Below, piece after piece: positions 1 through 9,910 of a stretch of DNA of 64,000 bases. The translations under genes were made by a program, and so were the position numbers. The notes below the pieces were generated by a model. That model did no database searches and was not told where the DNA came from. It saw only the letters and a program-made list of their open reading frames with translations. Within the stretch, counting starts at the first letter, position 1. Each line of letters opens with the position of its first letter. The stretch spans positions 38,596-102,595 of the forward strand of contig JAJTHN010000017.1 in NCBI GenBank assembly GCA_021297895.1. The letters run 5' to 3'. The DNA comes from Phycisphaeraceae bacterium. GTDB lineage: Bacteria; Planctomycetota; Phycisphaerae; Phycisphaerales; UBA1924.

Positions 1-144
1 CCGGCGACGGCACCGACGGCAGCGCCGAACGCATCGGCCGCGGCAAGCCCCGCACGCACGGACGACAGCGCGGAGCGAAGCGGCCCGCCCGGCACCGCGG
101 CGGCGCCGGCAGCGCCGGCGGCCAACGGTGGGCGTTCATCATCG

Positions 145-1905
145 ATGGCGCTCTCGACGATCTATCAGCCCGAGCAGATCGACGGTGTTTCGCGCGGGCA
201 GGATCTCGGCGAGGCGCTGCTGGCCGCGGAGGCGATCACGGCGCAGCAACTCACGGCGGCGCAGCAGGTCGTCAGGCAGTCCCCCGGTCGGCGACTGGCG
301 ACGGTGCTCGTCGAGCAGGGCGCGGATGAGGCGAAGGTGCAGAAGGTTGTCGCGGCGATCGCGGGCCTGCCCTTCGAGCAGATCGACCTTGCCAAGGGGC
401 TCGATGGCGGATTCGACGGGGCGTTGCTCCAGAGGCTCGGCGCGGACTTTGCGCGCAAGCACATGGTGCTGCCGCTGCGCACGGATGGGGCGCGCGTCGT
501 GCTTGGCGTTGTGCGTCCGGACGACGTGTTCCTGCTCGATGAGATCAAGCAGCGGCTGGGTGTGCCCGCGGTGAAGATCGTGATCGTGACGGGGTTCGAG
601 CTGCGCGGCGCGCTGGAGATCGTCGGCGATAAGAACAGCGCGCCGACGGAGGATGTGGGCAAGATCCTCGCGCAGGTTCAGGAGAGCGATGTTCAGGTCG
701 AGAAGCGGGCCGATCAGGAGGTCGATCTCGAGAAGGAAGCCGGCGAGAGCCCGGTGATCAAGTACGTGAACCTGGTGATTCAGAACGCGGTCAAGGAGGG
801 CGCGAGCGACATCCACATCGAGCCCAGCGACAAGAAACTGACCGTGCGGTTCCGTATCGACGGCGAGTTGTACTCCATGATGGAGCCGCCGGCGAGCATG
901 TCCGCGGCGATCGCTTCGCGGTTGAAGATCATGGGCAATCTGGACATTTCCGAGCGCCGCCTGCCGCAGGACGGACGCATCCGCTGCATCGTCGGCGGTC
1001 GGAAGCTGGACCTTCGCTTGAGCACTCTGCCGACGCAGTACGGCGAGAAGGCCGTCATGCGTATTCTCGACACGCGATCCATCAATGTGAAGCTCGAGGA
1101 CCTCGGGTTCGACGAGAACACGATGGAGAACTGGAAGAACCAGGTCAACAAGCCGCACGGCATCGTGCTGGTGACCGGGCCGACCGGCTCGGGCAAGACC
1201 ACGACCCTGTACTCGTCGCTCTGCACGCTCGACAAGACGAGCATGAACATCTCGACGGTCGAGGACCCGATCGAGTATCACCTTGATGGCATCACGCAGT
1301 GCCAGACGCACGACAAGATCGGCATGAGCTTCGCCAAGGCGCTCAAGGCGCTGCTGCGTCAGGACCCTGACGTGATCATGCTCGGTGAGATTCGTGACCA
1401 GGAGACGGCGCTCATCGCCGTGCAGGCCGCGCTCACGGGCCACCTGGTGCTCAGCACGCTGCACACCAACGATGCGCCGAGTTCGATCACGCGACTGGTG
1501 AACATCGGCATGGAGCCGTTCCTGGTCGGCGCGGCCGTCAACGGCGTGCTGGCACAGCGGCTGGTCCGGAAGATCTGCTCCAACTGCAAGACCGAGCGCG
1601 AGCCCAGCGAGGAGATGAAGGAGTTCCTCGCGCTGCAGGGCTACGACGCGACGAGGATCTTCATGGGCAAAGGCTGCGACCGATGCCGCAACACCGGGTA
1701 CTCCGGGCGTGTGGGTCTGTACGAACTGCTCGTCGTCGACGACCAGTTGCGAGACATCATCGCGCGCAACCCGAACGTGGCGGAGCTGCGCCGGCTGTGC
1801 GCCGAGCGCGGCATGGTGACGCTGCGCCAGGACGGGCTGAAGAAGGCCTCGCTCGGCCGCACGAGTGTTGAAGAGGTGCTGCGCGCGACCGAAGCCGCGG
1901 CGTGA
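145..1905 (+). CDS. gspE: GspE/PilB-type secretion or pilus assembly ATPase
   Basis: Cytoplasmic hexameric ATPase that drives pilus or pseudopilus assembly for type II secretion or type IV pili. About residues 20-170 resemble the N-terminal MshEN domain. The ATPase half has a Walker A GPTGSGKT near residues 343-351, a Walker B-like DPDVIMLGEIRD near 407, and the family's paired CxxC motifs near residues 478 and 511 that bind zinc. At 586 aa from the first ATG it has normal length. No clear Shine-Dalgarno precedes that ATG, and the same frame stays open to the left window edge as an Ala/Pro-rich stretch, so the real start may lie outside the window. The gene stops 2 nt before the end of the convergent GH10-like gene. 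GspF and pseudopilins lie elsewhere in the window. The family call is secure; the choice between GspE and PilB is not. Confidence 0.93.
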   Translation: MALSTIYQPEQIDGVSRGQDLGEALLAAEAITAQQLTAAQQVVRQSPGRRLATVLVEQGADEAKVQKVVAAIAGLPFEQIDLAKGLDGGFDGALLQRLGADFARKHMVLPLRTDGARVVLGVVRPDDVFLLDEIKQRLGVPAVKIVIVTGFELRGALEIVGDKNSAPTEDVGKILAQVQESDVQVEKRADQEVDLEKEAGESPVIKYVNLVIQNAVKEGASDIHIEPSDKKLTVRFRIDGELYSMMEPPASMSAAIASRLKIMGNLDISERRLPQDGRIRCIVGGRKLDLRLSTLPTQYGEKAVMRILDTRSINVKLEDLGFDENTMENWKNQVNKPHGIVLVTGPTGSGKTTTLYSSLCTLDKTSMNISTVEDPIEYHLDGITQCQTHDKIGMSFAKALKALLRQDPDVIMLGEIRDQETALIAVQAALTGHLVLSTLHTNDAPSSITRLVNIGMEPFLVGAAVNGVLAQRLVRKICSNCKTEREPSEEMKEFLALQGYDATRIFMGKGCDRCRNTGYSGRVGLYELLVVDDQLRDIIARNPNVAELRRLCAERGMVTLRQDGLKKASLGRTSVEEVLRATEAAA

Positions 1906-1907
1906 GT

Positions 1908-3605
1908 TCAGGCCAGTCCGGGCAGGCAGGGCTTCTTGTCGCGGAGGGCCGCGCGGAGGTCCGTCAGCGCCCGCAGCGAGGGCTTGGGCTGGGCCATGGT
2001 GGCCATGAGCCCGCCGCCGGGCATCTCACCGCCGTTGGTCGCGGGGGCGTCGAGCAGTTCCTGCCAGCAGATGCTCGTGACGTAGGGCTTGGCGGCGACC
2101 ATCGCGGCGACGGAGGCGAGCCAGGCGCTCTGGGTCTGCTCGGACCACGGCGCGCGCCAGTGGCCGGGCTCGAGTGCCGCGTCGGCGGGGGTCTCGTTGG
2201 GCTGCGCGGCGCGACTGGGGCAGCCCATGACGCTGATGGAGATCGGCTTGTCGTACGAGGCCAAGTCGTCGAGCAGCGAGCTGATCGTCAGCAGATCCCG
2301 CGCGCTGCGGCCCGGGTCGGCGTGACCGGCCTGCAGGCGGACACCGAGGATGTCGCACTCGACCTGCACCTGGTTGATCAGTTCGGCGTAAAGGCCGGGC
2401 GCAATGGCCTTGGCGCCGCGGGCCATGCCGGTGTACTCGCCGAAGGGCATGGCCAGTTCGACGCTGACGCGGGCCTGAGGCTGGAGTTTCTTGACCAGTG
2501 CGCAGCAGAGCTTGGTCAGCTCCATGCACTGCTCGTAGGTCAGACGGAACGAGCCGCCGACGTTCAGGCCGCTGGCGACGCACCAGGTGTGCACGGTCTT
2601 GCGGTAGCGCGTGACGAGATTCTTGACATAGTCGCAGACCACATCGCGGAAAGTCTCGTAATCGTGCTCCCAGATGTACAGCCAGTCGGGCACGCACGAT
2701 GGGTGCAGGTCGAGCACGGGCCCGGCGTGCACGGGGAGTTTGGCCTTCATGATGGCCCACTCGATCCAGCGGTCGGTACGCGTGAAGCTGTACTTGCCTT
2801 CGGTCGGCTCCATCTCCACCCAGCGCATGGGCAGGCAGACAAAGTCGCACGCGCCGGCGATCGAGTTGGCCAGTTCCGGCGCGAAGAACGCCGGGTTCAC
2901 GCGGCAGCCGACTTTCGGAAAGTCCGTCAGGATCACGCCGGGGCTGCCGGCGAGCATGGACTTGCTCTGTCGGGCCTCGCTGTCGGTCAGGGCGTTCGCG
3001 GGCGGCGGGTGCGCGGCGATTCGGGCCAGTTCGCCCGTGACTCGTCGCGTGTGCTGCAGACGGGCCTGAAGAATGGCCATCGCCTCGCCCGCGGCGACGC
3101 CAAGGTCGAGCGCTCGCCGCGCGGCGCGTTCGGCGGCGTTGGTGTAGCCGTTGGTGATCGTCGGGTCGTAGCGCGTTGCCAGCAGTGCCGCGGTGAAGGC
3201 TTCGCGGGCCTTTTCGACCAGGCGCAGGACCGGGTCATCGGCCGCGTGCTCGAAGAGGGACCACTCCTCGAGTTTGTTCAGCAGCAGCATGATCTGGTGG
3301 CGGGCCAGTTCCAGCGAGAGCAGGTAGGGGCGCTCGCGCTCGGGGAGCATGCAGGTGCGAAGGGTGATGTTCCCGCCGCCGAGGCGGACCGAGGTGGTGC
3401 CGCCGAGGGAGACTTCGACGGACTCGGTGGGGAAGCTCAGGCCGAGGCCAGCGGAGCCATCGACGGACTTCTCGACGCAGATCGAGCCGCGTTCGAGCTC
3501 GATGTCGGCCGAAACGGTGACGCCGTCGTTGATCAGACAGTGCGCATGGCGCAGGGGGAACGCGATGGCGGGGCCCGACTTGTCGAAGACGGCGAACGTC
3601 AGCAT
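1908..3605 (-). CDS. GH10-like (endo-xylanase-related) protein
   Basis: The C-terminal half resembles the GH10 xylanase TIM barrel as seen in planctomycete homologues: a YSFTRTDRWIEWA segment, HTWCVASGLN where GH10 enzymes have their W-D-x-x-N-E acid/base strand, and KPISISVMGCPS where the nucleophile strand usually carries T-E-L-D. The two catalytic glutamates are therefore not visible at the usual places, so activity is doubtful. About 170 N-terminal residues look like a beta-rich domain of unknown function. No signal peptide is evident. An upstream in-frame GTG would add three residues; the ATG giving MLTFAVFD was preferred. It is convergent with the secretion ATPase and follows the MoxR/VWA operon on the same strand. 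Confidence is moderate for fold and low for function. Confidence 0.62.
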   Translation of the reverse strand: MLTFAVFDKSGPAIAFPLRHAHCLINDGVTVSADIELERGSICVEKSVDGSAGLGLSFPTESVEVSLGGTTSVRLGGGNITLRTCMLPERERPYLLSLELARHQIMLLLNKLEEWSLFEHAADDPVLRLVEKAREAFTAALLATRYDPTITNGYTNAAERAARRALDLGVAAGEAMAILQARLQHTRRVTGELARIAAHPPPANALTDSEARQSKSMLAGSPGVILTDFPKVGCRVNPAFFAPELANSIAGACDFVCLPMRWVEMEPTEGKYSFTRTDRWIEWAIMKAKLPVHAGPVLDLHPSCVPDWLYIWEHDYETFRDVVCDYVKNLVTRYRKTVHTWCVASGLNVGGSFRLTYEQCMELTKLCCALVKKLQPQARVSVELAMPFGEYTGMARGAKAIAPGLYAELINQVQVECDILGVRLQAGHADPGRSARDLLTISSLLDDLASYDKPISISVMGCPSRAAQPNETPADAALEPGHWRAPWSEQTQSAWLASVAAMVAAKPYVTSICWQELLDAPATNGGEMPGGGLMATMAQPKPSLRALTDLRAALRDKKPCLPGLA

Positions 3606-3716
3606 TCGGCACACCAGCGCTGGGCGGGGTCGGCGATCACAGCGGAGCGTAGCCGGGATGCGCCGATGCGGCGCGGCGGCCGCGGGTGGCGGGCAGATCC
3701 GCTTCGGGGGCTCCGG

Positions 3717-5507
3717 TCAGCCCAGAATGCTCCGGCGGTTGTTGACGTAGTCCCAGAGGACGAAACGGTCCAGATCGGTGCCGCCGGTGAAGAAGACGCG
3801 ACCGCCCGTGCTCTCGGCGATGCGGTGAGCGAAGCCGATGTCCTCGCTGGACTGGTTCCAACTGGGCAGCAGGAAGATGTTGATGGTGATGCCGTCGCGT
3901 TTGGCGGCCAGAGCCTCGCGCATGGTGGCTTCTTCGGTCAGCGGGTCGGGGGGATAGAGCAGGTAGAGCATCGAGCCGTCCATGTGCGCGGTCGGGAGGC
4001 CGTCGGTGATCAGGACGATCTGCTTGTTGGGCGTGTCCTGCGGCGCAAGGAGGCGGCGGGCCAGCAGCAGTGCGTGCTGGATGTTCGTAAAGTGCGGCGG
4101 GATGAGCGACTCGCTGACGTTCGGGTCGCTCAGATCGGCGCGGAGGCGCACCGTCGGCGAGTGAATCGTCACGGGCTTTGGCATGAGCGTCGGCACATCG
4201 GCGATCGCGCGGACCTTGGCCAGCGAGAAGACCTCGACGAAACTGAGATGATCGCCCGGATACTCGCGTCGGATCAGGGCATCCAGGCCCAGCGCCATGC
4301 GCTTGACGTTGATGTACTGCCCGTCGTACCGCATCGAGCCGGACATGTCCATGAGCACGCACGTGGCGCAGCGCGGGTTGTTGCGGGTGCGGTGGACCTC
4401 GATGTCATCGGTGCGGAGTCGGACGGGGCGCGGACCGGCGGTCGGGGCGCCGCCCTCGCGCGCCCCGCGAACCATCGCGTTGATCATCGTCTGCGGGATG
4501 TCCATGTTCGCGGCCGAGTCGCCGAACTCGTACGCGCGCGTGCTCGGCAGTTCGACCGCGCCGTCGCCGATGATCGTGCCGGTGTGGCGGCCCGAGCGCG
4601 CGGCCTGGAGCGAACTGAAGATCTCGCGCAGCACCTTGCCCTGAAACGTGCGCATGGCCTGCGGCGAGAGCTCGTAGCCCTGAGCGGAGCGCTCGAGCCC
4701 CTGACGCGCGGCTTCGGCTTCGAGCATCTGCTGGATCTGCTCGGCGAGTTGCCGCAGTTGCTCGACCTGCGACTCATCTGCGAAGCGGGAGAGTTCATCA
4801 AGGTCGATGATCGCCACCTGGGCGTTCTTGAGCGCCTCGCGCAGTTGCTCGAGGAGTTTGTCGATCGCGATAAGTTCCTCGCGGATGGCGATCGCCTGAT
4901 CCACGTCCAGGGGCGTGCGGCCCGTGAAGGTGTAGCGGGCGGCGAGATCCTCGACCTGGTACTTCTCGCCCATGCGCTCCATGAGGCGCAGCAGCTCCAG
5001 GGCGCCGGGGTTGTTCTCGCCGCCGGCCTTGTACCAGATGGTCTCCAGATCGCGGAGCTGGTCGCCCTCAACGGCCCGCTTGAAGTCCTTGCGGAGTTTG
5101 TCCGGCAGATCGACCTTGCGCGCCTGGCGATCGACGGCCTTGGCGCTGTCACGGAGCACGCCCTGGGTTTCGTAGGTCTCCAGGATCTTGCGCTTGCGCT
5201 CCTCGAGCATGTCGATGAGCGAGTCGAGACTCGGGCCCAGGCCCGCGACCTGCGACGGATCCAGCCGCACGGCGTTGGCGAGTTCTTCGGGGGTCAGGCG
5301 GCGCGTGTTGCCGAAGCGCAGCATGTGCTCCATCGCGGCGCTGGCCATATCCGGCGGCGGGGCGGTGGGGGATGGGAAGGACGAGGGATCGAAGCGCTGA
5401 TAGGTGTGCACGATGCCGCCGGGGGTGCGCGGTGCCGGGCGATCGGCGGGGTTGGCGCGGTTGGCTGCGGGTTGCCGGTCGTCGGCGGGTGCGGGGTCAG
5501 GTTTCAT
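3717..5507 (-). CDS. VWA-domain protein paired with MoxR ATPase
   Basis: A 596-aa cytoplasmic protein with a long helical N-terminal half (charged and Gln-rich, coiled-coil-like around residues 190-260) and a C-terminal von Willebrand A domain. The metal-binding MIDAS motif DMSGS lies near residue 385, and a later ITDGLPT segment supports the fold. Its start codon lies inside the last codons of the upstream MoxR gene (11-nt overlap), so the two are translationally coupled. MoxR and VWA pairs generally act as chaperone or metal-insertion machines on a client; the client here is unknown and no candidate subunit is adjacent. No transmembrane segment is seen. It could loosely be compared with cobalt- or magnesium-chelatase D subunits. 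Confidence 0.85.
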   Translation of the reverse strand: MKPDPAPADDRQPAANRANPADRPAPRTPGGIVHTYQRFDPSSFPSPTAPPPDMASAAMEHMLRFGNTRRLTPEELANAVRLDPSQVAGLGPSLDSLIDMLEERKRKILETYETQGVLRDSAKAVDRQARKVDLPDKLRKDFKRAVEGDQLRDLETIWYKAGGENNPGALELLRLMERMGEKYQVEDLAARYTFTGRTPLDVDQAIAIREELIAIDKLLEQLREALKNAQVAIIDLDELSRFADESQVEQLRQLAEQIQQMLEAEAARQGLERSAQGYELSPQAMRTFQGKVLREIFSSLQAARSGRHTGTIIGDGAVELPSTRAYEFGDSAANMDIPQTMINAMVRGAREGGAPTAGPRPVRLRTDDIEVHRTRNNPRCATCVLMDMSGSMRYDGQYINVKRMALGLDALIRREYPGDHLSFVEVFSLAKVRAIADVPTLMPKPVTIHSPTVRLRADLSDPNVSESLIPPHFTNIQHALLLARRLLAPQDTPNKQIVLITDGLPTAHMDGSMLYLLYPPDPLTEEATMREALAAKRDGITINIFLLPSWNQSSEDIGFAHRIAESTGGRVFFTGGTDLDRFVLWDYVNNRRSILG

Positions 5508-6975
5508 ATTCCACCCTGCCGAAGCGGCTGCTGCGGGAGACCTTGTCCATGGCCCAGAGTCCGGCGAGAACGAACTCGACGCAACTGGCGCGCACCTGGA
5601 TGTCCTGGCTGGCGTTGACCTCGAAGGCCTTGTCCCAGATTGGCGGGACGCGCTTGACGCGCTCGGCGTACTGCGACGACGGGAGCATGTCGCCGACTTC
5701 GATCTTGACGCCCTTGGAGAAGATCTCGGCGATCTCGTTCAGGCCGTGTTCCTTGACGTACTCCTCGAAGACGACGCGGACACTCTCGGCGAGGATGGCC
5801 TCCAAGACCTGCCTCTCGCTCATCTGGTGCGTGCCCATGAGGTCGAGTTCGAGCTTGCCGCTGCCGGAGGCCTGGATGTGCGCCAGGTCGCTGATGCGCG
5901 GGACGCTGGGCGACTCGCCGAGCGAGATCGCGCGTCGGCGGGCGTTGGCGATCATGGTGCGGTAGTTGGCGATGCTGAAGCGGGCGCTCACGCCCGACTG
6001 CTGATCAACGTACTTGCTCTTGCGGGCGCAGATGCTCATCTGCTCGACCACTTCCTTCATGAAGCGCGGGACCAGGACCGGGAACTCGCCGCCGAGGCTC
6101 AGCCGCGCATCGCTGTGCGACGTGTCGGGCGCGAGGGCCTCGCGCTCCATGACCTCGATGCCGGTGTCGCGGTCGAGCGGGTAATGGGTCTGGATCGTCG
6201 CGCCGATGCGGTCCTTGAGCTGCGGGATGACCTTGCCCGAGCGGTTGTACGTGCTGGGGTTGGCGCTGAAGAGGATGACGATGTCCAGGTCGAACTTGAT
6301 CGGGTAGCCGCGGATCTGCACGTCGCGCTCTTCGAGGATGTTGAACAGGCCGACCTGAACGAGATCATCGAGGTCGGGCAGTTCGTTCATCGCGAAGATG
6401 CCGCGGTGCGTGCGCGGGATCAGGCCCAGGTGCAGCGCATCCTCGCTGCCCATGCTCGTGCCCGAGGCGAGGCGCGCGGGGTCGAGCTCGCCGATAATGT
6501 CGGCGAACTTCGTGCCGGGGGCGAGGCGCTCGGCGTACCGCTCGCTCCTGTGCCACCACGCGATCGGCACGCCGTCGGCCGGTGTCTTGGCGAGCAACTC
6601 GCGCCCCGCACGCGTGATCGGCTTCTCCGGATCCTCGTGAACGGGGCACCCCGCGATGTCGAGGTACGGCACGTACTCATCGAGGAACCGCGGCAGCAGC
6701 CGCATGAGTTTGCTCTTGCCCTGACCCTTCTCGCCCAGAAAGAGCATGTCGCTCCCGGCGAGCACCGCGTTGACCACCTCGGGCAGCACCGTGTTCTCGT
6801 AGCCCACCATCCCCGGGAAAAGCTCCGCGCCCGCGCGCAGCGCTCGCGTCATGTTGTCGCGCAGTTCGGCCTTGACCGATCGCGAGCGCCAGCCCGAGGC
6901 GCGCAAGGCCGCGAGCGTTCGCGGCAGGGTCGTCGGGTCCATCGGTCCGGGCAGAGTGGGGGCGCTGGCGGTCAT
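5497..6975 (-). CDS. MoxR/ChlI-like AAA+ ATPase
   Basis: AAA+ ATPase of the MoxR/magnesium-chelatase-I type. The Walker A GEKGQGKS is near residues 80-87, followed by the [12 protein letters not shown] region and the [16 protein letters not shown] sensor segment. The ATG at 6975 was chosen because it has a GGAGG 11 nt upstream. A longer reading to 7143 would run through the divergent zinc-ribbon gene. This gives 492 aa. The last codons overlap the VWA gene, forming a two-gene operon. It presumably remodels a target protein together with the VWA partner. The ATPase class is certain; the substrate is unknown. Confidence 0.9.
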   Translation of the reverse strand: MTASAPTLPGPMDPTTLPRTLAALRASGWRSRSVKAELRDNMTRALRAGAELFPGMVGYENTVLPEVVNAVLAGSDMLFLGEKGQGKSKLMRLLPRFLDEYVPYLDIAGCPVHEDPEKPITRAGRELLAKTPADGVPIAWWHRSERYAERLAPGTKFADIIGELDPARLASGTSMGSEDALHLGLIPRTHRGIFAMNELPDLDDLVQVGLFNILEERDVQIRGYPIKFDLDIVILFSANPSTYNRSGKVIPQLKDRIGATIQTHYPLDRDTGIEVMEREALAPDTSHSDARLSLGGEFPVLVPRFMKEVVEQMSICARKSKYVDQQSGVSARFSIANYRTMIANARRRAISLGESPSVPRISDLAHIQASGSGKLELDLMGTHQMSERQVLEAILAESVRVVFEEYVKEHGLNEIAEIFSKGVKIEVGDMLPSSQYAERVKRVPPIWDKAFEVNASQDIQVRASCVEFVLAGLWAMDKVSRSSRFGRVEYET

Positions 6976-7077
6976 GCGATGCAAGCCTCCGTGTTCAACA
7001 CAGGCGGGATTTGTCTGCGTGCGTAGAGCGTACGAGGAAGAGCGTAGCACCGATGCGAACCGAGCGCGGATCCGTGT

Positions 7078-7083
7078 TAGACT
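7078..7083 (+). promoter_or_regulatory. -10-like box TAGACT before 7092 start
   Basis: TAGACT ends 8 nt before the ATG at 7092 and there is no Shine-Dalgarno. The spacing would put the transcription start at or next to the start codon (leaderless mRNA). One of nine such cases in the window. No good -35 is seen. Confidence 0.45.
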
Positions 7084-7091
7084 CGCCGAGC

Positions 7092-7637
7092 ATGAGCGGA
7101 CCGCCGACTCCAGCATCGCCATCGCCGAACGAGCCGAACGCACAGGCCGCGCACGCCGTAAGCCGATCGATCCCGGGCATGTCCCGGCGGGCGGCCCGTC
7201 GGCTTGTGCTCCTTGGGCTGCTGGTGGCGATCCTCGGGATCGTGCCGATCGTTCTTGTTCAGATCAGCCGATTCGTCGGCGTGGTGTACAGCGATGGCGC
7301 GGGTAGGCTGCGGGGTCTGCTCGACGCCGGCTGGTCCGAGGCGCTGCTCTGGCCACCGAGCAGGCCCGCAGAGGGCGTTCATGTTGTTCGGCGGGATGCG
7401 ACCAAAGGGTGGATCGTGATCGCGGGCTCGCCCCATTCGCCGCAGTACGTTCAGAGCACGCATCTGACCGGCTTGTCTTTGCTGCCGACGGGACTGGGTG
7501 GCATGCTGGTCGTGATCGGCACGCTTGTGCTGCGTCGACCCGGTCGCGGCCAGTGTCCGCATTGCGGCTACAGCCGCGCGGGGCTGGAGCCCTCGGCGCT
7601 GTGCCCCGAGTGCGGCCGCGGCCCGATGCAGGCCTAG
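7092..7637 (+). CDS. Small membrane protein with C-terminal zinc ribbon
   Basis: From the ATG at 7092 this is a 181-aa protein. It has a first membrane helix ([18 protein letters not shown]), an extramembrane middle, a second helix ([18 protein letters not shown]) and a C-terminal ribbon [11 protein letters not shown] with a closing CPECG. The Cys4 ribbon resembles those in the two tandem membrane proteins at 61-64 kb. Function is unknown. It is divergent from the MoxR gene and convergent with the cysteine desulfurase. Two upstream in-frame ATGs exist, but the 7092 start is supported by the TAGACT box placed as for a leaderless mRNA. Confidence 0.7.
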   Translation: MSGPPTPASPSPNEPNAQAAHAVSRSIPGMSRRAARRLVLLGLLVAILGIVPIVLVQISRFVGVVYSDGAGRLRGLLDAGWSEALLWPPSRPAEGVHVVRRDATKGWIVIAGSPHSPQYVQSTHLTGLSLLPTGLGGMLVVIGTLVLRRPGRGQCPHCGYSRAGLEPSALCPECGRGPMQA

Positions 7638-7649
7638 CGAACGGCGACA

Positions 7650-8885
7650 TCACTGCGCGTGCGATGGTCCGAGCAGCGTTGAGCCCGATAGCCGTGAGAC
7701 ACTGGCGACGATGATCTCGATCGCGCGGTCGATGTCGAAGCTCGTGGTGTGTCGCGAGAGCGAGAATCGCACCGAGCCGTGGGCCAACTCCGGCGGCACG
7801 CCCATGGCCAGGAGCACCGGCGATGGATCGAGCGACCCTGATGAGCACGCGGCGCCCGCGCTGGCCGCAAGACCGCGCTCGCTCATGGCCAGCAGCAGCG
7901 CCTCGGCCTCAAGCCGCGGGAACGCGATGTTCGTGGTGTTCCATAGCCGCGCGTCGCGCGCGGTCGGGCCGTTGATCCGCGAGCCGGGCACCCGCGCGAG
8001 CACCGCCGTCTCGAGCCGATCGCGCAGTGAGGCGAGCCTCTCGCGGACGCCAGCGTCGGCGAGCCACGCGAGCGCCTCGCTCGCGGCGACGCCCGCTCCG
8101 ACGATGCCGGGAACGTTCTCCGTGCCGCCGCGGCGGCCCTGTTCCTGCACGCCGTGGAGCATCGGGCGCAGACGGAATCCCGTGCGTGTCACCAGCACGC
8201 CGACGCCTTTCGGGCCGTGGAACTTGTGCGGCGAGAACGTGACCAGATCCGAGTCGAGCATCGCGCCGCCCGGTGTGCCACCGGTCTGGCTCGGCGACGA
8301 GGGATCCATCAGAGAGAGGTCCGTGGGCTCTTTGCCGATCCACTGCGTCGCATCGACGTGCATCGCCGCGCCCAGTTCGCGGGCGAGTGTCGTCAGCGCC
8401 GCGACGGGTTGAATCGCGCCGGTTTCGTTGTTCGCCCATTGCACGCTCATCAGTGCCGCGGGTGTGCCGCGGAGATCGCGTGCGGCCTGCGCGGCGTCGA
8501 TGACGCCTTGCGCATCCATCGGCATGTGGACGAGTTCGATCTCGCCCCGGTCGCGCAGGTCGGTCAGCAGTTCGCGCACGGCCGAGTGCTCGATCGCGCT
8601 GGTGATGACCCGCGGCGGCCGCTCCGGATCACGCACGCGCGACAGCACGCCGCGGATCGATAGGTCGATGGACTCGGTCCCGCCGGAGACAAAAGTGACG
8701 CATCGCGGGCGGACGTTCACCAGTGCCGCGACCTGGGCGCGGGCCAGTTCGACCACGCGCCGCGCCTCCTGCCCGGCTCGGTGAACGCTGGAGGGGTTGT
8801 GCCAGGCGTGCGAAAGGGCGTGCGTCATCGCGTCGATGACCGCGGGCGAGGGCCGCGTCGTGGCGTTGTTGTCCAGATGGATCAC
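7650..8885 (-). CDS. Cysteine desulfurase (NifS/IscS family)
   Basis: PLP-dependent class V aminotransferase fold, 411 aa. It removes sulfur from cysteine for Fe-S cluster or thio-cofactor synthesis. The N-terminus has the typical LDNNATTRP. The PLP lysine lies in TFSPHKFHGPKG, and the persulfide-forming cysteine is in the SAGAACSSG loop, which is the IscS/NifS group I type. Start is a GTG at 8885 with no Shine-Dalgarno but a TACGAT box 5 nt upstream. No IscU, IscR or ferredoxin genes are adjacent, so the sulfur acceptor cannot be read from context. Confidence 0.93.
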   Translation of the reverse strand: MIHLDNNATTRPSPAVIDAMTHALSHAWHNPSSVHRAGQEARRVVELARAQVAALVNVRPRCVTFVSGGTESIDLSIRGVLSRVRDPERPPRVITSAIEHSAVRELLTDLRDRGEIELVHMPMDAQGVIDAAQAARDLRGTPAALMSVQWANNETGAIQPVAALTTLARELGAAMHVDATQWIGKEPTDLSLMDPSSPSQTGGTPGGAMLDSDLVTFSPHKFHGPKGVGVLVTRTGFRLRPMLHGVQEQGRRGGTENVPGIVGAGVAASEALAWLADAGVRERLASLRDRLETAVLARVPGSRINGPTARDARLWNTTNIAFPRLEAEALLLAMSERGLAASAGAACSSGSLDPSPVLLAMGVPPELAHGSVRFSLSRHTTSFDIDRAIEIIVASVSRLSGSTLLGPSHAQ

Positions 8886-8890
8886 GCGGA

Positions 8891-8896
8891 ATCGTA
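8891..8896 (-). promoter_or_regulatory. -10-like box TACGAT before cysteine desulfurase
   Basis: TACGAT on the minus strand, 5 nt from the GTG start at 8885, with no Shine-Dalgarno between. This fits leaderless transcription. Confidence 0.45.
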
Positions 8897-9016
8897 GTGG
8901 TTTCCTGAGGCGATGAGAATTTTTTTGTTGATGGTGAAAGACGCCGCTGCGTCGCGTGCATCCATGGTGTCGGCGTGAGGCACGCCAACGAACAACCCCT
9001 TTCGAGGAGAAGAGAA

Positions 9017-9736
9017 ATGACCGCTCGCAGCACCATCGTCCGTCTCGCGTCCGCCACCCTTGCTCTGGCCGCCCTTTCCGGAACCGCCAGCGCCGCGGTG
9101 TTCTTCGACGGCGTGTTCAACCCCGCCGACTGGTCGCTGACGGTCTCCACCAACGCGTCGGGCGCGGGCAGCACGGTGCAGGCCAACCAGATTCCCGCCG
9201 GCGGCAACCCGCTGGAGTATCGACGCATCCGGAACAATCTGGTCGTGTCCAGCGCGGGCAACGGCTTTGTCACCGGTGTGCACATGAACGCCAACTCGTT
9301 CTACACCCCCAGCAGCCAGGGCGCGATCAGCAGCATCAACTACAGCGAGGACTCGATCGCCTTCTCAGGGCCCGGCAACGTGCAGGGCGGCGGCCTGGCG
9401 ATCATCCAGGGCGGGCGGACGTACGTTCAGCGACTGCCGATCTTCGTGATGCCCCTGCCCGCGTTCAGCACCTGGACCGCGCAGAGCACCGTCATCACCG
9501 CGTCGGACATGTACGAACTTGACAACACGGGCAGCTTCCTGCCCTTTAGTAACCCGGACTTCACCATCGCCGGGACGATCATGCAGTTCGGCTTCTGGCG
9601 CGGCAACTCGGCGAACCAGAACGTGAACACCGATGCCGGCATCGACAACTGGCGCGTCGAGGTCATCCCGACCCCCGCCGCGGCGAGCCTGCTGATGGGC
9701 GCGGGCGTGCTGGCGGCACGCCGCCGTCGGGCCTGA
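9017..9736 (+). CDS. Exported protein with PTP-type PEP-CTERM tail
   Basis: A 239-aa exported protein. The N-terminus is a Sec signal (TARSTIVRLASATLALAALS, cleavage after ASA). The C-terminus is IPTPAAASLLMGAGVLAARR plus basic residues: a Pro-Thr-Pro motif, a hydrophobic helix and an Arg cluster, the layout of PEP-CTERM sorting signals. The mature part is Gly/Asn/Ser-rich and beta-like, with no recognised enzyme motif. Start chosen at 9017 because GAGGAG sits about 7 nt upstream; an in-frame ATG at 8975 has no such site. A strong terminator follows at 9845. It is likely sorted to the cell surface or an extracellular matrix. No exosortase gene is in the window. Confidence 0.85.
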   Translation: MTARSTIVRLASATLALAALSGTASAAVFFDGVFNPADWSLTVSTNASGAGSTVQANQIPAGGNPLEYRRIRNNLVVSSAGNGFVTGVHMNANSFYTPSSQGAISSINYSEDSIAFSGPGNVQGGGLAIIQGGRTYVQRLPIFVMPLPAFSTWTAQSTVITASDMYELDNTGSFLPFSNPDFTIAGTIMQFGFWRGNSANQNVNTDAGIDNWRVEVIPTPAAASLLMGAGVLAARRRRA

Positions 9737-9844
9737 TCCGCTCGTCCCTCGTCCCGCGTCTCCTCTCTCCAAGGACCGCAGGACGCTCGATCTCTCCAAG
9801 CGTCGGCCTCTCCACCGACGTGACAGCATGGGCACAAAGTTCGA

Positions 9845-9878
9845 AGCGGCCGACTCCAACGGGTCGGCCGCTTTCTTT
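9845..9878 (+). terminator. Rho-independent terminator after PEP-CTERM gene
   Basis: Perfect 10-bp stem AGCGGCCGAC / GTCGGCCGCT with an 8-nt loop, followed by TTTCTTT on the plus strand. It lies 108 nt after the stop of the exported-protein gene and before the convergent uup gene. Confidence 0.9.
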
Positions 9879-9910
9879 GGCGACCGGTTCGCACCACGTT
9901 CACGAGCGTT

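Noticed and set aside
1902..5618. Long plus-strand open frame of 1238 aa over the GH10-like and VWA genes
   Set aside because: It is antisense to two genes with clear domain motifs; composition is typical of a GC-rich shadow frame.
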